Source: Phalacrocorax aristotelis (lineage: Eukaryota; Chordata; Aves; Suliformes; Phalacrocoracidae). Taken from it: a DNA stretch of 64,000 nt. Made by a program: the position numbers and the translations under genes. The notes under the pieces are model-generated. The model ran no database searches. It saw only the letters and a program-made list of their open reading frames with translations, and had not been told where the DNA came from. Below are positions 1 through 13,637 of the stretch, piece after piece. The first letter of the stretch is position 1; each line of letters begins with the position of its first letter. Location of the stretch: contig NC_134281.1 in the NCBI RefSeq assembly GCF_949628215.1, forward strand, positions 11,542,501 through 11,606,500. The letters run 5' to 3'.

Positions 1-3000
1 AAGGTCTGTGCCAGAGAAAACTATTCACAGGCTATGCAGATGGCAACGCGGCCAAAGGACCTTGAATCAAAACACGCCGGAGCCCATCCAGGCCTGGCGA
101 GCACCCCCAGGCCTCCCTCCATGTCCCCCAGGATCCTCCAGTTCATGTTGCCACCTTGCTCCTAGCGCAACTATGGCTTCAGGCGGAACGAAGGACCTTA
201 CGATAGCAAGAAAGTAGTAAAAGCGGGTTTTAAAAGTCCTGCAAAATTCACAGCTTGTCCTCTGATCTGTTGGAGGGAAAAGATGGGGGAGAGACTGAGC
301 TCAAAGCCTCAAATCTCCCCGCCGGGGATCCTCCTGTCACCGCAGCTTGCCAGCGCATGCCTGAGCTCCCCAAACACGTACGGCAGCTCTCCGCTCGCCA
401 GCAGCCTCGGCCCTGCTCTCACACACCAGGAAACCATGCAGGGACAGCCTGGGCAGCCATGGCAACATCAGAGTGTGGCAATTACGGAGCCACGGCTCCC
501 AAGTGAAGGTTCAGCATTGCTTTCCATTACAGGGCTCATTTTGACCCTTCCCCCCTGCTAAAAACCATCACGAAATGCCCTCCCGTCTCCAGCCTGCCCT
601 CTGCAGTTTGCAACTAGCGGGTTTTGCAGCCTTGCACCTGGGCTCGAGATCACACAAATACGTTTTTCTCTGCATTGTAAGAAAGTTACTCCAAGCTTAT
701 GTAATGCTCTTGTGCTGCGTCCTGACAAACACCGGCTTGTCCAATGCGCCTCCAGTGGGAAGCCAGGCTATGAAGACACCTGCAACCTGCGCCGCACAGA
801 GCAAGTCGGATCCATTTACTAATTGAGCTATGCAATCACCGAGAAGCATTAAAATCCAGTGAATTTTACATGGTAAATAAGGATTTCAGCAAGCTCCAGT
901 ACTGTGGCAGGTTTCAGAGCTCAGCCCACTGCGCTGCCCCACCACATCCCCTTCTCAGGGCCATCTTTGTAGGAAACACCGCTGACTGTGGCACTTGCCC
1001 AGGCACCAGTGCCCAGCAGCATTCTTGGTCATTTAAGATGGTTCTGGGACCCCTAGAAAATTCCTACATTTCCTGCAGATCTACTTTTTCTGCTTAAGAG
1101 AGCAGAGTGAGTCAGTAGGACAGTGACAGAGAGTGATCACAAAGCCCCAAAGGCAGCATATCAGCCAAAAAGCCTTATTTCACCTTCTGGGGCTTCTACC
1201 TGCTTGCTGATCCTGACTCATGTTCAAGAGATATTCTTTACTGTCATTCACTTTTCTGGCTTATTGACATCGCATGTTGTGTTGTATTTTGGAAAGATAC
1301 GTGCTGATCCCAAAATGCTGGTACTACCGACATGGCAGCATGGCATGCCCTGGCTCTGCATGTTGGATCCTCCATGCACGGTGGATGTTCACCCAATTAC
1401 ATCGTTACAGTAGTCAGATTTACAGAATAAACCATCAGTAAACAACATATTGGACCATCAAGCTTTAAGGAATGTAAGTTTTGATAAGTTATTTTGATAG
1501 GTTTTTGGTAAAACAAGATAATCAAAGACTTGCTCTCACAACCACAGAGGAGAAGGTGTAACACTTATTCAGGAAGCTCCCAAATACCTGCTTCGTAACC
1601 ACTGGCAAGAAATGCAAAGCTCAGTGGTACGGACAGCACTGAGAGCCACAGTCACTTTTGACTAGCCCATTTTTTGTTAACAAAGTGAAAGGTAGATAAT
1701 CCAGTTGAACACATTTTCAAAGTAAATGCAGGTAACCAGAAATCAGCAGTCACAAACCTGCAACCAGTGACTGAAAAGAGACAAGTGTCACTTAAACCAG
1801 ATTTATTTCTGGTGACTTGCAGAAAAATTAGTCATTTCTTCCTTTGAGAGGAGCTTCTCTATGAGTGCACAACACTATAACCAACCACCTTTACTGCACG
1901 TGGGTGGTAACACCAGAGTACTACATCAAACAGTTGGCCAAGACTGCTTGCTGTGGAGCTCATGCAAAGGGATGCTGAGCAAGTGGTTCTGAAACACACC
2001 GGTAATGAAATGCTATCTGCTACCACAACCCCTGGGTTTTATGAATATTTAGTTATGAGCAGAGCAGTATATCGAGGATGTTTTCATGATTATCACAAAT
2101 TCATCTAAGCACAGGTTTTACAACCCCACAATGAAACTAAGAGGTTGAAACGCGAGAGTTGCTCGTGCTGAAGAGGCTGACAGCCCTCTTCCAGCAGGTC
2201 ATCTTGATCAGCCTCTCGATGCTGGGGAGAAGGGGGTGACGACAGAGCAGAGAAGAAAGGCAAGGAAGTGGGAAGATTTCTTTATTGCTAAGCCTTTGCA
2301 ATCTCTTTTATGCACAGCACTTTCTGTGAGCAGCCTCTGCAGGTTAAGACAGACAGGGCTGTCCAGAGAAGGTGAGTAGCAGGGATTGCTGCACTGGATC
2401 TTGAAGCTGGAGGCCTTTGCTTTACACACTGTGTAGTGCTCCAACACGTTTCTGTAGTTTGCTATCCCTTTCACCCTAAGCAAGGAAACTTGCAGTTGCT
2501 AGACAACCTCTTTCCCACCTCAGAAATAGCTCGATTTATGTGACAAATCAATAGCCTCAGCATTCGAAAAGCTACAGGGTTTTGAGCTGCCTCTTCTTCC
2601 TTAGGACACAGAAGTGTTTCTGTACTGCAAAGCTGCAGAGATGAGAGTGATGGGGCTCCTCCCTGGCTCGACCTGGAGGAGGAGAGGAAGGAATGCAGCC
2701 ATGCAGGAGAAGAGGCGAGAACAGCCCAGGTAGCTCCATGTCCTCCCCTGCGCTGGCAAGGAAGAGCATGTGCATAGGCAGGACCGACCAGAGCTCTACC
2801 TGCAAAGCAGCAGATTTTGAGAGCTACGAGAAGGGAGTTTAAGAGCTCTCCATGCCTGCAAAGCCACCTGGAACAAGGTAATCTATGGAAATCCAGAAAC
2901 TCGGCAGCCATTGAGGGATTGGTGGAATGGACAAATGCAAATAAAATGTAGAACTATGATCTGGAGCCATTATCAAACGGAGTCACTCAATTCCCCAGGT

Positions 3001-3854
3001 GAATTTACAAAGTGAGGGAAGAATAGAATCACTGAAGTATTCTCATTTGGATGGCACGAAGACCAGCAAAAAAGTGCTATTAGAATACTGCTTCTGACAA
3101 TTATTTAATATTGTTTCAAACACAAATAAACTGTCCGACTAAGTCCAGTTAACTTGAAAGGCAGAGAATATCCTACATAAATTTAAGAATGAAAACTACC
3201 AGGAGAGCCTGTGCTTACTTTGCCTCTCAGAGGAATTGTAATCATATTGCCATTGTACAGTTTCTTTAATACTGTTTCTAAAAAAAGGATGAAAAGGATT
3301 TACAGACTTCTGCTGCAGTCAACTGGAATTCAGAAATGCTCATCTGAATACAGTGAGTGTACACAGTTACATCAGGGCTTCTCTGTAGAGGCTTTCAGAA
3401 AGCCTTAACCATATTTTAAACATCTGAAGCATCGCAGAATGGGAAAGAACTGAGTTCCAACGATGCAAGCCACAAAGCATTAAATTTCAGAGTTCCCTTC
3501 ACATCTTACATGTCTTATGGAAGGCAGTATATCCTACCACCAGGTTAACTATTTCTCCTCTAAATTAATCTTAATTTCATGATCTTGGATTTGACTGAGG
3601 GTGCACGTATCTGAACTTGCACCAACTGATGATGGTATGAAACCTTTAAAGATTCTTAAACTCCATCATCAGGAAAGGAGTATTACCATCATTAAAAAAA
3701 ATAATCACAATATATTTTCTCCTGAAAGAAATGAGTTGGGCCTATGTTAAAAGACTAAGATGAACATTTGCTCCTTTCCCCTTTCCTGTAAACCAGTTTA
3801 ATTATTATCATTGCTTAGAAACTGTCCTTCAATATTGAATTTGTCTAACCTCAG
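1..3854. other. Non-coding stretch, nothing recognised
   Basis: No convincing exon, RNA gene or repeat was recognised. The first 800 bases are somewhat richer in CpG than the rest. A weak exon-like piece on the minus strand (2,137-2,221) is listed as a finding. The stretch probably is intron or intergenic DNA of a gene extending out of the window. Confidence 0.6.
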
Positions 3855-4340
3855 TTGATATTGCTATGCCTTTGTCAGCAAATCTCAAGTCCTTTCAGAG
3901 AAAGATCAAGTCTTCTCTCAATTGTCTTTTCAATAAGCTGAGTAAGTTGAGCTCCTTTAAGCCTCACATCATGAGGCTTATTTTCCAGTCCCTGGATCAT
4001 TTCTGCAGCTGTCCTTTGAATTCTCTCCAAATACACTGGCATTCTTCTTGAAGCATGGAAACCAAAATTCAATTCCAATATCAGTCTCAGTGTTGCTGTG
4101 TTTATAAGATTACTTTTTTTGCTTCGCATTCCTTTCCCCCACTTTTTATTTTTCTCCTCAATATGCCCAAGAACCACATTAATACTTTTAAATAAAATAC
4201 TGGCCCAAATACCATGTAGAGGCCACAAGCTATAAAGACCTTAAAGCCCTCTGAGCTACTGCTTTCCAAAATGCTGTTCCACAACATATAGTTTTGCTAA
4301 CAAATGCATCACCTTGCAACTGGATGGATTCACATCCTTT
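3855..4340 (-). repeat. Old CR1/L3-like LINE fragment
   Basis: Minus-strand translation still shows ERIQRTAAEMIQGLENKPHD followed by a degraded ...RLKGAQLTQLIEKT. This resembles the C-terminal part of CR1-type ORF2. The plus text (ttgaattctctccaaatacactggcattcttcttgaag) matches the usual CR1 block. No intact frame. Confidence 0.6.
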
Positions 4341-4683
4341 GTTGAAATGCGGCAAAACAATTCACAGCTCCCTAAACATACTTTATTATCCCACTAGTGT
4401 CTCTTTGACAGAAGCTTTATCAAATATTTTATGCTATCCAGACAAAAAGATTCTAAAGAGCAGTAAATTAACAGCTGATTTCATCTCACAACCTTCTATA
4501 AAGCTAGGTGTGTCCTTTCCAAGTCATAATCCCAGACATTTTAGATCTCCACTGTTAATGCAATTTTTCCAGCACAACCATTTCTAGTGTCAGTGTACCC
4601 TGCCTTCTTCCTCCCAACTCTTGCCCTCTCCACCCAAACCAGGCATGCCCCCCACACCTCCTACACCCAGTCCAGCTTCCACA

Positions 4684-4830
4684 GAGCCACAGAATAATCC
4701 AGGTTGGAAGGGACCACTGGAGGTTCACTGACTGAAACCCCCTCCTCTCCCCAAAGTGGGGCCGACTTGGATTGGGTTGCTCACAACATTGCTCATTTCT
4801 TCTCCAGGGCCACTAAGTGTTTGTGTAACT
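4684..4830 (-). repeat. CR1 3' tail remnant
   Basis: Short CR1-like tail on the minus strand: cacagaataatccaggttggaagggaccactgga, then ccaaagtggggcc and the block gttgctcacaacattgct. It is diverged and its edges are approximate. Confidence 0.65.
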
Positions 4831-7800
4831 ATGTGTTTTAAGGCCAAAAATAACCTTCTGATGATCTGACTTTCCACCTAACAAAGACTGGAAAATCTCA
4901 CCTAGTCATTTCTACACTTGGCATCACAGCTTACAAATGAGCTAGACCATGTTTGTCGAGCACAGCCTAAAACAGCATATGGATTTACCACAGTTCTCTG
5001 GTGGGAATTTAAAATCATGCAACACACTGTGGCCTAGAGGTCCCCAGGCAGCATCAACCCAAGCCATTAAGTCTTCACAGTGAGCACAGTACATTTGTAG
5101 TTCTTACGGAAAAAAGTGTAAAACTTTTTTAAAACTAAAACTACATCAAACACTTTCTCAGAAGCCTTTGAAGAATGCTTCAAACTACCCAAGTGAAGCT
5201 GCAGCTCTAACCACCCCTCTGAAGGAGATGGTTCTTCAGCTGCATACACAGGTGACTTGAGATGTTAGCTTCCCCGTAGTTTCATAAAACATGTTAGTGG
5301 CAAACGTATCGATACAATTTTAAAAGTTATCTTCCTTGTCCACAGTGGTAAGACTTACCAGCACCTATCCTTACCAGTTCGTTTATTTAAAAAACACTCA
5401 CAGGTTCTGTTTCTTTGACTACCTAAGCAAGGATGCCCATCACCCCTTAACTAGCACAGAATATCTTTCAACTCACACAGGCCAGTTCCTACAAAGCTTA
5501 CCAGTTCTTGCTTCAGTCACTAAAAAGATCTCCCCCATGCCTCCAAAAAACCCATAATTATATAAACAAAGGATTAATCTATCCATACAAAAGCATGTCA
5601 TAATAGTCAAGTTATCCCCCTTTCCTTAAAGAAGTCCAAAATGCCTGAGAGCAGGGCTGGATTTAATGTAAGAGCATGAACTACTACGCTGAAATTAGAG
5701 ACATTAGCCAAGATCCTGTGATCCTTTCACCTTACATTCTTCCCTAAGCATCAATTTTTGGCCCTGTCAGGTGAACAAAACCTTCAGTCTGACTCATGAG
5801 AGTCACTCTTGCTCTCATGTTACGTTCTCTGCTCTCCTGCCTGGGATTATCAGTGCTGTATTCCCTGCCAAAGGCAAGGAACTTCTTTAAACCTGGAAAA
5901 ATTGTGGAACAGAATAATAAAAAAAAAAACCCTGAAACCCATCACGTGAATAAATGAGGCTTGACAGCATGATGGATGCTGCAGGTTCACAAGTATGAAG
6001 GCACTCCTAAGAAGATGGCTTGCGCCTGTTACAGCTTCACATAAGCATAAAGGATGCTGGTTTGCCACATTCAGGGGGGAGATGCTCAACTATTCAGACT
6101 GGACGTATTATATATAAGACTGAAGATGACTAAGCCACAGCTGGACAGATTATGTTCTAGACACAAGCTACGCGCTCCTCCCTGTACTTTAAGCACCAGC
6201 ATTTCCTCATCTGCATCTTTTCTCCTTTCCCTTTCAAACACAAGACGTTGAATTCTCCCAAGAAAAAAGTAGGCAGAAAATATTCAGGACAACGTGCTTT
6301 AACTGAGAGGAATTTCACACGCACCAGTCATTGTAGGGCTAATTTGATTTTGTCATTATGGAAAAACTGAGAACTATTGAGACCTCAGCTGTGTAACAGT
6401 CGGATGGGAGACTGATCTCAACACAGGAGGAAAACAGCACAGACAGGAATTATCTTCCTGGATAATGCAGATAGACTTTGTGTGCACTAAGCATCCAAAC
6501 ACAGTTTGCCAAGATTCTCTGAAGTCTCCTTTACACAGTTTATCGGTCCTGATGGTACAAATCAGTAGCAACATTGTTCCTAACCCAAACTATCTTGTAG
6601 CATTACAATGCTAGTAAAACAAGCAGCAAAAATGCCCTGGCTCATACTACCACACCTGTCCATCAACAGCCGGCACAGGAGATTCTTCCACCTGTATCCA
6701 CTACACAGTGTACCACCGCAGCTATTAACGCCAGTGTTAAAACCACTGGTGGCTTTACTGAAAGAAACCAAAGGTACATACAGAACATGGATGTGCGGAA
6801 AGAGGTGAGGATTGTCGTGGGTGAGATGGCTACCTAAAAAATTCTGAGAGGCAATTTGTACCACTAGACCAGGAGTTTTACCTCCACGTTGCCTATGAGA
6901 CGTCCTATGCAAGCTAATCCTTCTTTGCACTTTAATTTTCCTATCAGTAAAATCAGAATACTACCTCTGAGATGTCACATGCAATGTTCCAAGCCATACA
7001 TGATAGCTAGAACTAAATCAATAGATTTAAACAGAACAGGAGCGGGGACAAACTGCCCTGACAGAACTGCATCTTGAAGTGCTGGGTGGGGAAAACACAC
7101 CTGAAAAAAAATGTAAATCACTGCGGCCATTTCACTTGTTTCATTCACGGTCAGTACAGGCTAAGTACCCAGGCATGCATCCTGGGTGAGATGCAGCAGC
7201 CTCCCCAAAAGCTGTGATGATTTGGTTTAACCAGAGAAATTTTAACCTAAGCTAAATTAAACTTCCTCAATTCTCACAGAACTCCATAGTGAGTCCCATT
7301 GTTCAAGGTGAGTTTTTACATTTTAAACCCACATACCATTTCAGTAACAACCATCTTTCTTAACAACTTAGGTAATTTCGTTTTATAAAATGCTGAAAAG
7401 TTTCCATCATTTTTTAAATACGTGTCAAGGCCATTTATTTCCTCCCTCACAACCTTCTCTTTACATAAAACTGAAAATATCAGAATTCCTTGCAAATGTT
7501 GCCCCAACACAGAGACTCTCATGGGAACAGCCTACTTCACTATCACTCAGAAAAAGGAGTGATGCCTAAAACTTTGACGCTTGAAAAGCATCAGAAAGCT
7601 ACAAACTTTGCTCACAAGAAGAGCCTGCTCCTGCTCCTAAATCACCCTAATCCATCACTGATGTGGAACATGGTTTTAAAAAAAAGTCAAAGGATTTCTC
7701 CAAGAGGGTCCTGGTTATATTTTCATACAGTTCTGCAAAAAACAGAGAAGTTATATCAACATTTGGACATGCCATTTAATTCTCCCTGCTCCTTCAAGGT

Positions 7801-10800
7801 CCTCTTCTCCAAGTGCATTCAACAAATTTCTGCCGAGCAGTTTCAAGCTGACAGCCCCAAGCCATGCCTAAGAAAGGCCTAACTAATGACGACAGGTTTC
7901 AGTGTATAGCCTCACTTTTTGAATATGCTAGCTCCTTTATTCTTTATTAGATTTTTACTTCTATTTGCACATTAAGACTTAGAAATACAGGAGCAGGGAA
8001 TAGGAACAGTGACATATTAATTTCACTCTTATGTTCTCTGGCAGCTTGTGGGGAAAGTCTTTACCCAGTTTGTGAATTTTTCATCTTCTTACAACATCTG
8101 TATCTGAACTTTTCCTAAAGGATACTCTGAACCCACAGTGGCTGAAGAGAATCCACTAAACAGTGGACTTGTGCCACCAGATACAAGCACATCTGTGCTT
8201 GGCTTCTTGAATTTCTCCAACCAGCCCACACCGTGCTCGATGTGTTTCAGGATTTAATATGGAAAGGTAACAAGTGCCACTCTTCCAGCAGCACTAACAG
8301 CAATTTCCATAGGTGTGTGAAGGATGCCTCCGGCTTGGCAGGTTGGCATCCAAGTGCCTCTCACCTCAGGCAGAGCGCCCAAGAACAGCCTCTCCAAAGA
8401 GGACCATCGCGGGGCAGCATTAAGGTACTTCCTTTACATATCTCACAAGTTGTAGTTTTAACGTCAGCAGAGATCTTCCTACTGACAAGACACTTATCTA
8501 AAGAGACAGGTTTGGGACGACATACCCCAAAATACAACGTCTATTTCTTAGTAAAACTTTCCACCTTCTGCCCGGCTGCTGTCAGATAAAGGATGTGTCC
8601 CTACCCTGAGTACTTATCTGGGGGCACGTGCAGGGAGCGGACGCAATGGTTCAGATGAAGTGCACAGAAACTCTACCTGCATACATCACCCTACTGCTCA
8701 CCCAGGTATTCAGCTACCATGCTGCAATGTCAAAACAACTGCTATCAGCTGTGAAGCATAACACAGCAAATACAATCTGCTTAGTTCCCTTACTGCAACA
8801 TGATTGATTTGGATCTATTTGTGAAGATGCTCATTAACTAAAACATTACCCTCAAAACAGATGAGATTTCCTGCTTATGAGGCATACAGCCCACACCCAA
8901 CATGAATTTTTTGCACAGCAATATGCATTTGGAGATGTCATGACATGCTAACTTTTAAATAACTTAATTCAAACTCAAACAGCCAAAATGCTGCCTCAAG
9001 TTCTACTAGACCAAATAGTCTCACCAGGTACGAAACTAAAAGCCCCAACTCATAGTGAGCAGATGCAGCAGCACACACTGGGAGTTGCAGTACACAGACA
9101 ATTGCTCTGTTTCAAATATATGCTGCTATAACCAAGTTTTCCATAGTAAAGAAATAGGATTAAAGTTTCTGCTGCAATTGGCATCGGCTGAATTAAATTT
9201 TGCACTGTTCCAGTCACATTCATGTCTCTATACATTTTCAGCAAAGCTAGATGGAATTCATGTTACCGGTATTTTTACTACTATATTTTTTATAATTTGA
9301 TTGACAATGCACCCTCAGAAAGTCATAATTTTCTGTATGCCTGGGTACCTCACAAGTCAATGACTGGCAAGTAAATGCAAAATAAAGACTTTGTAATTAC
9401 CAGATTTTAAAAAAAAAAAAACAAAAGGGTACGCTATATTGTGTGGTACGTTTATTTACACAGGTCTGTAATAGTTGTATACCAATTAATATTTTGCCAT
9501 CTTCTGAAATAAGACATCACTTCAGCTCTGTGCTGTATTTACTTTCTGCAAAAATATACCTACAAGAACTGGCTGTTTTGAAACAGGTTATAACACCATT
9601 CCACTACCATAAATCAAGCCTACATTAAAACTCACATCTGACCAGCTTCCTGAGCAAATGAGCAGAAAGGAAAGACTAAACCGCCAATTTTCACACAGAA
9701 AACTACATGCTTATCTAAAGAAAGTACTTCATGCACAGCAACCAAGGGCACAAACCCACAGTATTTCACAGACTGAGCTACCATGCACTGTGTGGTGAGC
9801 GCTCTCCTTTCAAAGGAGTGAAGTTTCAGGGGACAGCCTGAGCTGGTCGCACTGGGTGCTGCCACTGAAAGGCGGAGACCATACTCTCCTCCTCTGGTCC
9901 CCACCACATCCTCTGCGCTTCCACCCATATGCTCTCCCCCATTTATTTTGTATGGGCTCTGGACACTTTTCAAATCTCTTGGTGAGCCAATTCAGGTGTC
10001 TCTCGGCAAAAAAAACAGTCCAGCAAAAACCAAAACATAAAATAACCCCAACATGGCTTTCTGCTGGGTTAGCGAGCTGAAGGAGTTCTGAAAACAGATC
10101 CGGCAAGAACCAGAGCTGGCAAACAGAAAAGGCAGAACTCCCTGTTGGGTGGGAGAGGAAAGGGGAGCAAAACTTCCCCCATTCAGCAGCAGAGCTGTTG
10201 GACGTACTCAGCTGTCTCGTGTAACTTCACCCGGAGTAACCTCACACGCAGGGTGCAGTTCTGCAATAGTTTCAAGCTGACTTCAGTTGGCACAGCTTCA
10301 GTGCAGCCTCCCCATCCCTTTCTGCACTGGTGCTAACCTGACCCCACAGGCGAGCAGTTCAGGCAGCAGAAAACTCTTACTTCCAAAAGTGAAATGTACT
10401 TGTTTCTGTCATGGTACCCTTCCTGAATAGCTCACTACTGCGGCAGGCATGGCCCAGAACAGAGGCAAATGTGAAGGTGGGAAGGAGAGCGGGACTGTGG
10501 CAGCAGCACATCACATCAGCCTGAATTGCCATGGAACCGTATCGCTAGCGTGCACCAAAAACCTGCACAAAGCTGTGCAAAGAATATACAGTGTGTCACA
10601 AACACCCATGCCAGTTTAACACAAAAATTTCCATATACGAGCAAACCCTGAGGTAGATATTAGAACTGCACAACAAAGTGCGTTTGTGGCAAGCTTAGAA
10701 CCTGATTTTTACCCTACAAGCATCCTTGTTCCCTATTAATCTCCAGGCCATCTTGAACCCCTACATCCTTGAAATTCATGAAGCAGCAAAAGAACTTTGA

Positions 10801-13631
10801 ATCAGAAAGCCAGCCTCCTCTACAGCCAAGCAGTTAACTTGATCAAGAAGTTGTCTTTTCTTGAAAGGTTCACTTTAGCTGTATTTATACAGGAAGCCTC
10901 CAGATCTCTGCTGTGGCAAAAGTTAATCTACAGCCACATTACTGAAAGCATTCTTGTAGCATGATTAGAAGTTATTCCAACCTAATGCCACCAATACACA
11001 GGAAATTATTTGTTTTAGTGTCTTTAGTTAAAGGCCACATGAATGCAAAATGCTCATACATTCTTCCAAGTATCTATAAATTGATACTGCAACTCAGGTT
11101 GAGACATGCTAGCTATTTTAAGGGCTCCATGCTGGGCCCCAGGGTACTTCAGTTTCCTAAGTCAGTGGTTCTTAAAACCTTTCTCAGTGTATTCCTTCCT
11201 GTCTACAAGCAAGCACATTCTCACCTCCTCGCTCTCTCCCATAAAAACATTTGAGAATTGCTCCTTGGGAGCAGCTTCCACACCGACATCCTGGAGGGGC
11301 ATCAGTCCTAGAGAGCCACTGAGCATTGCCAGAAAGACGTAATTTGGGCAGAGGCACAGCTGGGGAATAGGGCCACACTGAAGAACACTCCTCTGCTCCC
11401 ACTCTCTGCACTACCTGGAGCTGTGACGAGAGCTCTGTCTTCCCCGTCCCGTCCTCCTACAAACTACCACCTCTGCAGCTCCCACATGCTGCTCCCAGAA
11501 GCAAGCTGCATCTTTCCCCTCTCCAGTCTGAGCAACACTGTCAGACATGGGCTTCCTTATCCAAATAGTTCCATGCAACACAATCCTCAAAACTCCTCCA
11601 GCCACTTATTTTCATGATTCAAAGCCTATGCAAAACCAAGAGGCTGCATTATCTGGCACTGACAAACCAAAGCTCCAAGCTGCATCCTGACTTTTTTTTT
11701 TTACTGAATCATCAGCAGCAGGCACATTCTGTTAAAAAGTTTGATGGCGGGGTCTCGCACTCCTTCCCTATCAACGACTTGCATTTCAAACTGCTCACAT
11801 CAATGTCAGGAGGATTCTTCTCAGTATCAGAACTTCAAACTGTTTTCTGGGCTGCTGGCATGGTCACTGAAAAAGTTTTGTCCTGTAAGTCTACAAGGCT
11901 AGAGAAGAAAACGCTGGTATAAGCTCTGTAAGGACAACAGAAATAAGCCTGAGTCACTAAATGAGCAGCTACCAAATCCAGACAATACCTTCTTGTCAAT
12001 GTGTATGATTGCAATTGTAATCACGCTCTAAATATGAACACATCAAAAGCACTGTGACCTTTCTACTCTGAAATTACTTTGAAATATTTTAAGGCTTAAG
12101 CATTTTTGCTTTAAAACTCATGTTCTGTCTCAAAAGGCTGCTTGTAAGTAAAAAAAAAAAAACCGAACAACTAAGCTCCTTTAGAATGGGATGAATAAGC
12201 AAAAAAGTTCGCTACCTTGAAAACTGCATAGATCTGACTGCTCTGGATACCTTCTCTTTGCTAAACTTAGCCCTTCTGTGACCCTTGGGGAGGAATGCAA
12301 GACCTGTCTACGTTATCAAGTTTATAAGGATTAAACTTTAGCATAAACAACAGATGACTTCTAAACTTCACTCTAAAAGCCAAATTCCTGACTATTTCTC
12401 AATGCCACTCTTCTATGTTCCTCCCTCTTCCTTCCCCCTTTTTTCTTCATGTTTGGTGAATGTGGGACTATTAAATTCCTGACCGCAAAAGAAACTACTT
12501 CTCCTGCTCACTAAAAGCTTGACACTCAAACTGCTGACAAGTCCTCCCACATTTTTCCACCTTGAAGTCTGAGCACTCCAGTACACTTCTCTGAGTATTT
12601 CCCATAACGCTCATTAAAATTATTGGGGTTTGTGTGTGTTTGGTAGGAAGAAAATAAAACTCACCAAGAAAGCTTGTCTTTCTCAAATTTGTTATTTAAA
12701 AATTTGTTTGTTCTACTGTTTAAGCATTTAAATTAGATTTAAGGATCAGAAAGTTGCAGGTTTACAATTTAAACAATACTAATGCTCCTATAGGGCTTGT
12801 GGCAACAAAAACTAGCATTAGGGCTATTATTCACTGCAGATTTCTTTTGGGCTACAGCTTTTCAAGTTCAGACTCATCAGCTGAAGTGAGGGAAAAATCC
12901 CTTTAGCTATTTTTGTTACAGGAAAATAATACTTCATGAGCACAAGGGGAAGGGGGATGATGAACAAGAATCTCCTGATTTGTCGTGTAGATCATCCTCT
13001 GAGACAAAGAGCATCTTTACTAATTATAGAAGAAAAATAAATTTTAACTAGGTGCAGTTGAAAAAACCGTTTCTCAGCATGCTCAGTGGGCACTAGCTGC
13101 GATTTCAGCAGCTTAGCAAGTCCCACCCCTCCATGAGCTCAGCGGGGAGGCTAGGAGCACTGCACATTCTCCCTGCTCAGCAGGGACAGGGGCCGCCACT
13201 CGGCTGATTTGCTACAGGAATACTGGAAAATTGCCACCAAAATAGCAAATCCTGTGAAAAAAAAAAAACAAGCCACCCAAAAAACAAAACAACCCACGAA
13301 CCCAAGAAACCCCCAGCAACTTCAATAAGGAATTAAGAAAAAAAGTGTTAAAAAAAACCCCTCAGCTCCCACAGTTTCAAGATGTTGAACTCTTGCTGCA
13401 TTACAGTCCGGGGCTTTTTCCATGATCAAAAAAAGCAAAGGTTTAGGCTAAGACAGATTTATACAAAACTCTAACAATATAAAAAGTGCAAACTTAGTGT
13501 GCACTAACTCCTGCCACAAGTCAGTCAGGGAAGCCAAGGTCTGGCTGTAGAATCAGCCTTAACATCCATTGCGCTTTTTTTTTAATTTGGAAGAGAAAAA
13601 GCTAAGGAGACAAGTGAAATGCAACAAAGTC
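4831..13631. other. Non-coding stretch, nothing recognised
   Basis: AT-rich with frequent stops in all frames; the open stretches present show no family motif or splice support. A plus-strand AATAAA followed by an A-run lies near 9,380-9,421. Probably intron or intergenic. Confidence 0.6.
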
Positions 13632-13637
13632 TTTATT
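13632..13637 (-). terminator. Candidate poly(A) signal on the minus strand
   Basis: AATAAA (complement of 13,632-13,637) in the context AAAATAAAGACTTTGTTGCATTTC, with a GU-rich stretch downstream. It would fit the 3' end of the transcript starting in the CpG island at about 17.5 kb, or an internal poly(A) signal in a long intron. Other minus-strand AATAAA copies lie near 14,622 and 15,512. Confidence 0.4.

Noticed and set aside
9632-10106. Two overlapping minus-strand open frames of about 100 codons
   Set aside because: No recognisable domain or coding splice sites, and mutually overlapping frames.
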